Shown here piece by piece: positions 1 to 10,664 of a stretch of DNA of 64,000 bases; the first letter of the stretch is position 1; each line of letters opens with the position of its first letter. This DNA is from Phoronis australis (Eukaryota; Phoronida; Phoronidae), in the NCBI GenBank assembly GCA_002633005.1, contig NMRA01000983.1, positions 1 to 64,000 on the forward strand, read 5' to 3'. The position numbers and the translations under genes are program-made. The notes below the pieces were generated by a model, which saw nothing but the letters and a program-made list of their open reading frames with translations, was not told where the DNA came from and did not search any database.

Positions 1-408
1 CACTAAATTTAACTCTAACCCTTACCCTAAACCTTACCCTAACCCTAACCCAACCCTAACCCTAACCCTAACCCAAACCTTAACCCCAACACCAACCCCA
101 AACTTAAACCTAGCCCTAACCCCAACCCCATCCTCAACTCCAACCCTTACCCTAAACCTAACTCTTATCCTAACCCAACCCTAACGCTAACCTTATTCCA
201 AACCTTAACCCCACCACCAACCTCAAACTTTAACCTAACCCTATCCTCAACCTCATCCTTAACCCCAACCCCAACCCTAACAACAACCCTAACCCTTACC
301 CTAAACCAAACCCCAGCCACAGCCATAGCCCCAGCCCCAGTCCCATCCCTAGCCCTAGACGTAGCCCTAAACCTGACCCTAACCCTAACCCTAACATTAA
401 CTCTAACC
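1..408. repeat. Degenerate CCCTAA telomere-like array
   Basis: Short units of CCCTAA and variants (CCCAACC, CCTTACC, CCCCAACC) run from the first base to about 408. The C-rich strand reads 5'->3' at the left edge, the orientation expected of a left chromosome end with TTAGGG telomeres. The units are too degenerate for an active telomere tip, so this is subtelomeric or an interstitial telomeric tract. A reading frame across it is low-complexity and not a gene. Confidence 0.85.
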
Positions 409-409
409 G

Positions 410-2230
410 TTGGTTTTCCGTTTCAACTGAGGACGTGGAATCTACGTCAATTTCGCTGTGGTTCGGGAGTAGGTCAATTTCGTGCAGTTTTGCAACGATT
501 GACAAAAAGCAACCGTTGAAAGTCGGGTTATTTCTTTTTTTTCCTACTAAGGGGTGGCCAGAGGACCTAGGAAGTAGCGGCATTGATTTTCAACGGTGAG
601 TTTTCCGGCAATAAACGTTTCAAGCGAGGACGTTGAATCTCCGGCAATTTCGCTGTGGTTCGGGGTAGGCCAAAATCGTACAGAAATCTGCGCCGATTGA
701 CCAAAACTCAACCGTTGAAAGTCGTTTTTTTTTCTATTTTCCAACTAAAGGATGGCGAGAGGATCTGGGAATGGAAGGGCATCGATTTTCAACAATTGAT
801 TTTTCGGCAAAAGACGTTTCTACTGAGGACGCGTAGTCTGGCAGTTTCGCTGTGGTTCCTCGTAGGTCAATGTCGTGCCAAGTTCTGCGCAGATTGACGA
901 AAACCCACTATATGTTTTTTTTTTCTATTTTGCTACTCAGGAATGGCCATAAGTCCCAGGAATGGATAGGCATCGAGCTTCAGTAGTTGTGTTTCCGGCA
1001 ATAGACGTTTCAATTGGTGACGCGGAATCTCCGACAATTTCGCTGTCATTCTGTGTAGGGCACAATTGTGCAAAGTTCTGCGCCGATTTACGAAAACTCA
1101 GCCGTTGAAAGTCGTGTTTTTTTCTTTGTCCTACAAAGGGACGGCTAGAGGACCTAGGAATGGAGGGGCATCGAGTTTCAACGGTTGGTTTTCTGGCAAT
1201 AAACGTTTCAAGTGAGGAAGCGGAATCTCCGGCAACTTCGCTGTGGTTCAGGATAGGGCAAAATTGTGCAACGCGCTGCGCTGACTGATGAAAACTCAAC
1301 CTTTGAAAGTCGTTTTTTTTTCTATATTCCTACTGAGGGATGGTTAGTGGACACAGAAATGGAGGGGCGTCGATTTTCAACGGTTGGTTTTCCGGCGATA
1401 TACGAGTGAGAACGCGGAATCTCCGGCAATTTCGCTGTGGTTCGGGATAGGGGAAACTCGTGCAAAGTTCTGCGCCGATTAACGAAAACTCAACAGTTGA
1501 AAGTCTGGTTTTTGTCTATTTCCATATTAAATGACGGCCAGACTACCCAGGAATGGAGGGGCATCGATTTTCAATCGTTGGTTTTCCGGCGATGGACGTT
1601 TCAATTGAGGACGCAGAATCTCCGGCGATTTCGATGGAGGTCGGAGTAAGGCAAAATCGTGAAAAGTTCTGCGCCAATTAACAAAAACGTAATCGTTAAA
1701 AGTCGTTTTTTTCTCTTTTCCTACTCAGGCCTGGCCAGAGGACCTAGGAGTTGAGGGGCATCTATTTTCCATGGTTGATTTTCCGGCAATAGTTGTTTCA
1801 ATTAATGACGCGGAGTTTCCGGCAATTTCTCAGTGGTTTGGGGTAGGGCAAAATCGTTCAAAAATCTTTGCTGATTGACGAAAACTCAACCGTTGAAAGT
1901 CGTTTTTTTCATTTTTCAACTAATGGAAGGCCAAAGGATCTAAGAATTGAGGGGCATCGATTTTCAACGGTTGGTTTTCCGGTAGTAGTCTTTCAAGTGA
2001 TGGCGCGGAATATCCGGCAATTTCGCTGTGGTTCGGTTTTAGGCAAAATTGTGCAAAGTACCTCGCCGATTGACGAAAGCTCAATTGCTAAAAGTCGGAT
2101 TTTTTCCATTTTCCTATTAAGGGCAAGCCAAATGACCAAAGATTGGATGGGCATAGATTTTCAAGGGTTCGTTTTCCGGCAATAGACGTTTCAAATGAGG
2201 ACGCCAAATCTCCGGCAATTTCGCAGTGGT
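410..2230. repeat. Satellite array, ~195-bp unit, about 10 copies
   Basis: The landmark TTTTCCGG (with variants) recurs near 414, 601, 800, 990, 1189, 1388, 1582, 1779, 1975 and 2172, giving a period of 187-200 bp. Each unit then carries a CAATTTCGCTGTGGTTCGG-like segment, a CCGATTGACGAAAACTCAAC-like segment and a GACCTAGGAATGGAGGGGCA-like segment. Copies differ at many positions, so the array is old. All open frames here are satellite frames. It directly abuts the CCCTAA-like tract, which suggests a subtelomeric satellite. Confidence 0.93.
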
Positions 2231-2453
2231 TTTGCGTTGGGCAGATGTTCAGATTGTGCCTTGAAAGTCGGGCGCTCGACTTGTAAGTCGGGCGTTCAAT
2301 ATCTAAGTCCTTTCCCAGCCTCTGTTGTGCTCCCTTGGGGTTGCCACAGACGCATAAGGCGAAGAAGTGTGCTCGTGTGCTCTGTACTAACACACGAATC
2401 TCGTTTTTAATCCGGCCATTGTCTGTTGACACCGTAAATTCGCTTATAATTTC
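2231..2453. other. Junction between satellite and transposon 1
   Basis: This is unique-looking sequence with a small internal repeat (AAGTCGGGCG twice near 2266 and 2287). No coding feature is supported. Confidence 0.5.
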
Positions 2454-3635
2454 GAGAGCCTGCAGGAGTTTATTCACGCTTTTGAGTGCAAAATGTTTGA
2501 GTGCTTAATTCTATTGTATATTTCCAACCATCGAAGGAAAGGGGCATCTTCAGTTGCGCAGTCCTGGGATTTGGTCCATCTTGGGTCCAAAAGAGGGCCA
2601 AAAAGTCCATTTAATTAAACTTCCGAGTGCAACAACCGTTTCAAGTTTATTTTATTCTAATCAAGACACGAAAATTCCTGGGATTCTTAATTAAGACGAC
2701 AACTAATTAACGACCAATTAACGATTTATTTAAATTTTTTGAGTGCTTCAAAAATTCTTTTTCCAAAATATAGTTTACTAACTCTGGAAATCATATCCAC
2801 AACATAAGACGCAATTTATCCTGGGGTTTACAGAAAACACGTGGATGTTGTGGCCCCAGGGGATAATAGGACCCCAAAATTAACTTGTATTAAAGAGTAA
2901 ATGCAAAAATTTTGATTAATACTATGGATAAAGTATTATTTCAAATGAAGAAAAGTACCAGTTATGACGTGAAAAACTATTGTGGTGTTAATTAATACAA
3001 TTATTAATTAACGACCAATCAGCGATTTATTTAAACTTTTGAGTATAATAAATATAAAAATTCTTATTCCAAAAGATAGTTTAGTAACTCTGGCAACCAT
3101 ATCCACCACTTAAAAAGCGATTTTCCTGGGGTCCACAGATAGGACGGGTGGTGTTTTTACCCCAGGGGAAAAGAAAATCCCAAAAATGAACTTGTATAGA
3201 AATGAATTGCGAAAATTTTGATTTCAACTATGGGTAAAGCATTATTTCAAATGAACAAAAAATACTAGTTATGACATAAAAAACGTTTGTGTTGTTTATT
3301 TGTTTATTTATTAATGCAATTTTTACAATGAAGATAGCCCATCATTTCACACTGCTTTTGGCGGCCCTCAGACACTTTTAGATTAATGATCAATTAACAA
3401 TTTATTTATTAAACTTTTTAAATGCAACAAAAATTCTTTTTCCGAAAGATAGTTTAGTAACACTGGTCACCATTTCCACAACTTAAGACGCACTTTTCCC
3501 TGGGGTTTGCAGATAAGGCGGGGGGGCTATTTGATCCCCGAGGGATGAGAAGACTCAAAAACGAATTTGTATGGAAAGGAATTACAATTTCGATCACTAA
3601 TATAGTCAAAATACAACTTTAGGAATGAAACATTC
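2454..3635 (+). repeat. Left inverted arm of transposon 1
   Basis: This arm contains subunits starting near 2700, 3000 and 3380. Each has a CCAATTAACGATTTATTTAAA-like start followed by CCTGGGG...CCCCAGGGG and a CAAATGAA end. It pairs with 6165-7342. Confidence 0.85.
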
Positions 3636-4169
3636 CGGAGTTATTAATAACAAAACTTACGGATGAACTATCAATTAACGGCTTACTCTCAAATACAAAT
3701 GTACAAAAACGGAATTTAAGACACACCTGGGGACACTAACTAAGCTGAAATCAAATATCAATTGCAGTGCATGGGATTGTAATGCATGACATACACCTGT
3801 AGTCTATTGGTTCATGTGATTAAACTGAAATCCAATAGGTAATTCACTCTGTTGCAATGTAACTGCAACCATCAAATTCGTGATGGTCGTCACTTTCTTT
3901 ACCAGATGATTCCATTTTTGTGTAGAAGATCAAGATTTTCGTCCATCTTACTCCATACTATCATGTCTTAGCATCGCCACCATTGTCATCTAGCTATGTT
4001 TCAACTTAAATTTGTGGAATTAGTGCAGGATGCATTTATTCTCCACAGAACCAGTGATGCGAAAGTTACCGTCAATATTTTTCCATCCATCTAGAAGTGG
4101 ACTGTAGAAGTTGCTTGACTAATCCTTGGTGAAAAAGACGGTTAGTTCGCGTTTAAACGCTTCTTCTCG

Positions 4170-6060
4170 AGTTGTTTCTTGAAGCTCGAGTCTTCTGTTC
4201 AAGGCCTTCTATAACAAGTTCCCCTCCTACAACAGCTATCTGCACTCTCGCTCACTGTCCTTTTGTGGATGGCCGTTCATATGTATCAAACTTGATGTCG
4301 ACTCTTTGTGACGTACATGTATACGCCAAGCTGGTAACAGCTCCACATACGTTGCAGGCTGATCTGGCGACAGGCAGTGGAATTGAAAATTGCCGTCAAT
4401 AAAATGAATACCTACACAAGATCGGCTGCTATGGTAACTTAGGGTCCTTTCCAGATATTGGAACAATTTGCAATTGGCTTTTATTTGTGTACGCCATCAT
4501 CCCATCATTGTTACACATTGACAGTGGCGCCGGTGTCAGAGAAAATGAGAATACATGCTCGAAATCAATGTCGCTTGTTGGCGCTGTGAAGGCAATGCGG
4601 CGAAGAAGTGCACTACTACATCTTAGGTATGCCTCCGTTGCGTTTTTGTTCGATTTCTATTTTTTTCATTTACAAATGTGCGAAAAGGATTTTTACGAAA
4701 CGGTTTTTCGATGCGCTCTGCACTTTCGAGGCATTCTTGGACAAAACTTTCATGTCTGTTTTGCTGCGTTCTGGAATGATTAACAATGATGTACTCGTGA
4801 CATCTGTTACACCCTTTGCACTGTTGTTGTTGATGAGATGGAAGCTTGGATCAAGTGTGAAAGGATTGGCACTAGAATCAATCTGATTGATTATATTTTA
4901 ATACCGTCATTCTATTTCCTCATAATTCTGACTGGACTGAAGTCAGTTTGAGAGTCTCTTGTATACCCCATTCCGACCACAGTGAGAGCTGCATTCAAAA
5001 TCGCAGTTTGGCTGCTCTTGGTAACACTCCACCGTACTCTGGAATTGTAGTTGTTTGTGGACAATGTATATCCTGTCATTCGGGAAGCGGCATCAGCATT
5101 CGCGCAAATTCATGTTTCGATCGTCTGACTGAAAAACCTCCAGGAAGAGAACTACCTAAATTCATCAAGTCAAGTTGGAATTTTGACATTCAGCTTCCAA
5201 AGTTCTGTCTGTTTGTTGCAAAAACATGGTGGCGAAGAGATCAATATTTGTTTCTCTTACTGCGCGTTCGACAGTGTGGTAGATGTGTACATGTATGTAT
5301 AGGATATGCATTGCTGTTTAACCAAGATCTCCAGTTCCACCGCTCTTCTAGCTTCAAATAGCTCTAACAATAGTGTTGAGCTAAAGATACCATCAACATC
5401 TTCCCTCACTCTTTTCTAGGGACACATTCTGCAATTCCAGGAGAACCAAGCCTGCGTTATCATACTCTTTCATGAACCGGCGGAAGAGTAATGTTTTTAA
5501 TGCAAGGTTAGCATTGGGTGCAGTTGTTTACACCGATTGTAGCTTTAACATTCTAAGCGTCTCAGAGATCCCGGTGCTAATACACCCGAGTCTGTTAACA
5601 TCGCTGGTCCACCCTATTCTGGGTTAAACTTCCCAATGGCTCTAAAGTAACACATAAGAGTATGGAATACCCCTAACATTATTAAAGACTTTTTCGAACT
5701 CTGGCTGACTGGTGACGTGGATTCGATGTGCAGCCTTTGCAACATCTAGATCATATGTTACCAGAACATACATCTGGCAACATTCCTCTGCACACTATAG
5801 GGCTGTGCTCTTGTGTCCACAACGTCATTTTTTGTGATGGGTTCGCTCAGTTTCGGCATTTGCTTTGGCACCTTATCTTTGTGAAGACCTGCGTTAAATC
5901 CAATCTACATTGGCGTAGTTTCTGAATTGAGGTTGTGGCGTACGAGAAACAGTGTGTCCAATTTTCGTGCGCGACCAGAAATTTCAGGAAGCTTGCTAAA
6001 CTTGGTGTCAGGGTATAGAAACGGGTTAATCTGTGGCTTCTTGCGATTAAAGAAAAAACT
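4170..6060 (-). pseudogene. Decayed coding region of transposon 1, N-terminal and central part
   Basis: The minus strand reads as protein across several frames broken by stops and frameshifts. In order: KLPEISGRARKLDTLFLVRH (about 6000-5940), KLSEPITKNDVVDTRAQ (5860-5800), YVLVTYDLDVAKAAHRIHVT (5770-5710), STGISETLRMLKLQSV (5580-5530), FMKEYDNAGLVLLELQNVSL (5480-5420), STLLLELFEARRAVELEILV (5380-5310), NADAASRMTGYTLSTNNYNS (5100-5040), SVTKSSQTAILNAALTVVGM (5010-4970) and FSFSLTPAPLSMCNNDG (4550-4500). From memory this matches a multicopy family of large, unnamed proteins in cnidarian and other animal genomes that contains a VTYDLxxAK segment and an INADAAxRxTG segment. At least six disruptions are visible, so it is not functional. 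No start codon was chosen because the 5' boundary is unclear. Confidence 0.7.
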
Positions 6061-6164
6061 AATTGCTCGATGATTATTGGTTATTAATTAAAACCCCCAC
6101 TACTTTTCATGTCTTATCTTGCGAATGCCTTATTCCCTTTGGATTAAAATTCTATTTATAGCAC

Positions 6165-7342
6165 CAGTCAAAATGTTTGCACTTCCCTGTTATGCAAGTT
6201 CGGTATTGTCCCTCGGGATCCAGACACCCTTGTCTTATCTGCAAACCCCAGGAAAATTTAAGTCTTAAAATGTGCACATGGTGCCCAGAGTAACTAAACA
6301 GTCTTTTGGAAAAAGAATTTATTTGTTGCACTTAAAAAATTTAAATAGATCGTTAGTTGGTCATTAAATTATAAGTGTCTCAATTAACAACACAAATGTT
6401 TTCATGTCATAACTATAATTTTTGTTCGTTTGAAATAATGTTTCATCCATAGTAGTAATAAACATTTTCGCATTTTCTCTTTAAATGTACAGGTTTATTT
6501 TTTGGGGTTTACTCATCCCCTGGGGTCAAAACACCGCCTTCTTATCTGTAAACCACAGGAAATTCGCGTTTTAAGTTGTGGATATGGTGTCCAGAGTTAC
6601 CAAACTATCTTTTGGAAAAATAATTTTATTGCACTCAAAAATTAAAATCAATCGTTAATAGGTCGTTTAATTAATAAGTGTCTTAATTAAAAACACAATA
6701 GTTTTTCATGTCATAACTGGTGGATATGGTGTCCAGATTTACTAAACTATTTTTTGGAAAAATAATTTTTGTTGCACTCAAAAGTTTTAATAAATCGTTT
6801 ATTGGTAACTAATTGATAAGTGTCTTAATTAAGAACACAATAGTTTTTCATGTCATAACTGGTATTTTTCTTCATTTGAAATAATATTTTATCCATAGTA
6901 GTACTCAAAATGCTCGCATTTCCTCTTTAATACAAGTTCATTTTGGGGTCTTCTTAGCCCCTAGGTTCAAAACTCTCCCCGTCTTATCTGTAAACCTTTT
7001 GGAAAAGAATTTTTGTTGCACTCAAAAGTTTAAATATATCATTTATTTGTCATTAATTAGTAGGCGTCTTAATTAATAACCCCAGGCAATTTCGAGCCTT
7101 AAGTTGCATTCTTTCAATTTGGGTACTGATTAGCATGAAATTAACTTGAAACGGATGTTGCACTCGAAATTTTAGTTAAGTGGATTTTTGGTTCTCTTTT
7201 GGACCCCACAGGGACCAAAGCTCAGGATTGCGCAACTTAAGATTCCCCTTTCCTTCAATTGTTGATTGTTTACATTAGACATACAATGTAAGCACTCACA
7301 CCTTTTGCACTCAAAAGAGTGAGTAAACTCCTGCTGGCTCTC
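6165..7342 (-). repeat. Right inverted arm of transposon 1
   Basis: This is the reverse complement of the left arm with the same subunits, at about 6180-6360, 6360-6670, 6720-6840 and 6850-7080. One subunit is truncated and one partly duplicated (ACTGGTGGATATGGTGTCCAG near 6717). The arms have therefore rearranged since insertion. Confidence 0.85.
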
Positions 7343-8281
7343 CAACTACATTGATTCCCAATCCTCCATAAGATGATTGGCAATAATCGGTGACGTGTTG
7401 CTTACTGTAGTAGCTGTCGTATCAGTGGCTGTTTTAACTTCCCTACATTCTGTGTGGCGAGTAAATAACAAAGTACAAGATTTTCGTTCAGGGGATATCA
7501 TCATTGGAGTATCATGGAACCGTTGTGGCACAAAACACGAATTCCGAAGAAAAGTGCCAATGATAATACAGTTTAAATAACAAGCGAATTACAGATATTT
7601 TACTGTAAAACAAGTTGAAACAAAATCATCTGCATGCTAAAATCTCAACCAAAACGAAAGAAAATATTGAGATAATCGCATGAGGCAACACAAAGCCGTA
7701 AAAAATTCAGAAGTATGGACCATTCTCAATATAGTGAAATCTGTATTACAGAAGTCCTTAAGATTATTCACTACAGATAACAAGACTAACAACTTATTAG
7801 ATAGCTGCCATGAAGGGAACTATACACTGTACTTGACTCTAGAGAAAATACATGAAACATCCACGGTTAATTAGTTATCAAATATCTAAAACACAGGAAT
7901 GTTTTCTTTGGTTATGAGATCCAAAGAAGATGCCATCTTATCTCTCGCTAATAGTCGTCAGTTTCGTCACAAAGTGTCCACCATTTTTTTCTCCACCACA
8001 TAAGAGATTGCCAGGGAGTGTGCTCCACTTTGTACTCTGCAAAACGATTCACTTTCAGGACAGGGTAACCTGTACCCCTTCCCCAAGCTTCCAGGTCTGT
8101 GACGTTCGAGATGTTAATGTCACGCATGAAAGTGACGTTGAAGTTAAAGCAATAGCATCGATTTGTTGTGAGGTTGTGATTGGGTATATTAGGAATGGCA
8201 ACTGACTGTATCAAAGCCTCAAAATTTCGAGTTTAAAAGTTTTAAAGACGGCCCAGTTTGTGACTTTGCCCCAATCACTGT
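7343..8281. other. Stretch between transposon 1 and the EGF gene
   Basis: This would be the 3' flank or UTR of the EGF gene. Both strands are open over 7930-8214. The minus-strand frame (about 88 codons) has several N-glycosylation-like sites (NLT, NVT, NIS) and a possible acceptor TTTGATACAG near 8206, so an extra exon is possible. The plus frame is equally open and I cannot choose. No clear AATAAA was found on the minus strand. Confidence 0.35.
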
Positions 8282-10590
8282 TCAAGCTTCCTCTGTGTGC
8301 ATCGTGATTCCATATAAAGGGTTCGAATGCTGCACGGACTGCGATGCATTTCGCTTTACATCATTGTTTGTGTCGTCAAGAGGCACGCTATTCTTGTTGC
8401 CGCTTGATCGTCGTCTACAAGTTATCACTGCGGCAGACGACACGACAACGACTATCAGTACTGCTGTTCCCCCAGCAGCACCTGCGATTATAGCCACGTT
8501 TGACGAGGTCTCCTCATTTTCAGCAACCTGTTGCGACGTGTCCGGAGTCCGGACTTCAACAGTAGATGTTGTTTTTACAATACTGGTCGTTGGCAATGGG
8601 CTAGTTATTCTTCGTTTTATTGTTATGGGTTTTGTGGTGTTAAAGTGTATCGACGAAGTTTGCATATTCATCGGTCGTGTAGTAGTGGTATCATAACTTC
8701 TCTGACGCGTTGTTTGTTCTATCATGGAAGTGCGTTTTTGATTTTTAGCATGTGTTACATTTGAGTGTGAGGATGTAGTGCGACTTTGTGTTTTGGTGGT
8801 TCGAGTAATTCCTTGCGTTGCAAACGACGTGGCTGTCGTTTCTGGCTGTACGATTGAACTGGTGTAGTTGTAAAACCTACTTGATATACTTTCATGCGAT
8901 TTAGTTGAAACCTCGACGATAGTACTTAAAACAGATTTCCCTGACGTCGTCTGCGGGAATGTCGCTGCTACCGGTGTCTCTATAGCATTTGCACAAGTGT
9001 TGCCTGTGTAGCCCGGACGACAAACGCATTTAAATCTATTGATTCCATCCAAACAGCTTCCGTTGTGGAGACAAGGTCCAGACAAACATTCGTTGACTTC
9101 AGTTGAACAGTTTTTGCCAATAAAGCCAGGAGGACAAAAGCACGTGTAATCGCCACTCTCTTCAACACAAGATCCATTATTGAGGCATGGGTTAATCTTG
9201 CACTCGTCGATGTCTGTTTCGCATCTGCTTCCAGTAAATCCGTCAATACATTTGCATACGTAAGAATTCACACCATCAATACACGATCCATTATTCTTAC
9301 AGGCATGTTGCACACAATCATCAATATCATGATCACAATGGGCTCCAGAGAATCCAACAACACAATCACATGAGTATGCGTTTACCAGGTCCCTACAAGT
9401 GGCATTATTCTCACACGGACTTGATGCGCAGTCATCGACAATGACCTTGCAGTTGTGCCCTGAGATGCCAGGTGGACATGTGCACGTATATCCGTCTATT
9501 TCGTCCGCACAAGTCCCGCCGTTTGCGCAAGGGTCAGATGCACAATCGCCGACGTTCATCTGGCACTGGTGTCCTGCAAAACCGATAGCGCAGACACACG
9601 TGAAGTTATCCACGCCACTGATGCATGTGCCGCCATTTAGACATGGGGCATTTGAACAGACACCAATGCTTATCTCACAAGTTCGTCCTGAGTAAACTTT
9701 TCCACAAGTGCACGTAAAGTTGGAAACTCCGTCGTGACAAGTTCCGCCGTTTTGACATGGGTTTGGTGCACAGTCATCTATGTTGTGTTCACATCCTCGC
9801 CCAGTGTAGCCTTCTCGGCACGTACAAGAATAATTGGCAGTCAAATCGAAGCAAGCACCACCGTTTTTACAAGGATTTGGCAAACAGTCATTAATGTTCG
9901 TCTCGCACCTTTCTCCTGAATAACCGTCGAGACAAACGCAGGTGAAGTCATCAATTGCATCTTTGCAACTAGCGCCATTTTTGCACGGAAATGACTCACA
10001 CTCGTTAGTATTAACTTCGCACGTTCTTCCTGAGTAACCGTTTTTGCAATCGCAAGTGAAATTCCGAAAACTATCTCTGCATACACCGCCATTTGCACAT
10101 GGGTTTGAGACACAATCATCAATGTCAACTTCGCAGTATTGACCAGTAAACCCTACCTGACACGAACACGTGAAGTCGTTAAAAAGATCCACACATGTGC
10201 CACCATTTTTACAGGAATTCGAGTTACAGTCGTCCACGTTAGTCTCACATTGCTTTCCACTGAACCCTGCTGGGCATATACATTGGAAGTCGTCGATTTT
10301 ATCTACGCATGTTGCTGTGTTCTTGCAAGGATTTGACATACAGTCGTCTACATTATTCTGGCAAAGCTTGCCATCAAATCCCGCTAAGCACGAGCACGTG
10401 ACATTGTCACCCGTAGCGAGGCATGTACCGCCATTGCTGCAGGTCACCGCTTCGCAAACATCTACCGCTGTCTCACAGTGAAAGCCCGAATATCCCTTAG
10501 GACACGCACACGTGTAAGAAATGGTGTACGTGGCTTTGTCGACTAGATCCTGACACGTTCCACCATTTTTGCACGTAACATTTGCGCAAG
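8282..10590 (-). CDS. Large last exon: 14 EGF-like domains, Ser/Thr stalk, transmembrane segment, NPxY tail
   Basis: This exon encodes most of a type I membrane protein of the Notch/Crumbs/fibropellin-like class, probably for cell-surface binding or adhesion. It has 14 consecutive EGF-like domains (six Cys each, CxNGGTC and CxCxxGxxGxxC patterns). Many begin DIDDC, NVDDC or DIDEC, the calcium-binding form. Several carry the hydroxylation consensus CxDxxxxFxCxC. A Ser/Thr-rich stalk of about 150 residues follows, then a hydrophobic segment (AIIAGAAGGTAVLIVVVV, about 8420-8500), an RRR stop-transfer and a 44-residue tail with NPLY. The stop is TGA at 8282-8284. The open frame extends upstream to 10864, but I end the exon at 10590 because CACTTTTTCAG is a good 3' splice site. 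The exon then starts in phase 1, usual for EGF exons, and the upstream 90 codons are a satellite copy found again at 31.7 and 12.1 kb. Confidence 0.9.
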
Positions 10591-10664
10591 CTGAAAAAGT
10601 GTTACATGCCATAAATTGAAGTGTTTGGACACATCTACATGTACACGTGACCAACAAACTTTGA
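10591..10664 (-). promoter_or_regulatory. Predicted 3' splice site before the EGF exon
   Basis: The minus strand reads ACACTTTTTCAG followed by CTTGCGCAAATG, a pyrimidine tract plus AG at 10592-10591. It leaves the exon in phase 1. The preceding sequence is intron and then satellite. Confidence 0.7.

Larger units (their letters stand above)
2454..7342. mobile_element. Transposon 1: 4.9-kb element with ~1.2-kb inverted arms
   Basis: The sequence from 2454 reads GAGAGCCTGCAGGAGTTTA, and the reverse complement ending at 7342 reads GAGAGCCAGCAGGAGTTTA. Homology continues inward for about 1.2 kb on each side. Within each arm a ~300-bp subunit is repeated about three times. It has landmarks such as CTTTTTCCAAAAGATAGTTT, CCTGGGGTTTACAGATAAG and TTTCAAATGAA. 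Arms with internal tandem repeats are typical of foldback or Galileo-like DNA transposons. The interior (3640-6160) holds a decayed minus-strand coding region. I found no convincing target-site duplication, so the exact ends may be off by a few bases. Confidence 0.85.

Noticed and set aside
937-2477. Frames of 70-130 codons in the first 2.5 kb
   Set aside because: They repeat with the 195-bp satellite period and have no protein-like features.
8980-10481. Several 60-130-codon frames on both strands within the EGF exon
   Set aside because: They are shadows of the repetitive EGF coding sequence, which has the proper Cys pattern only in its own frame.
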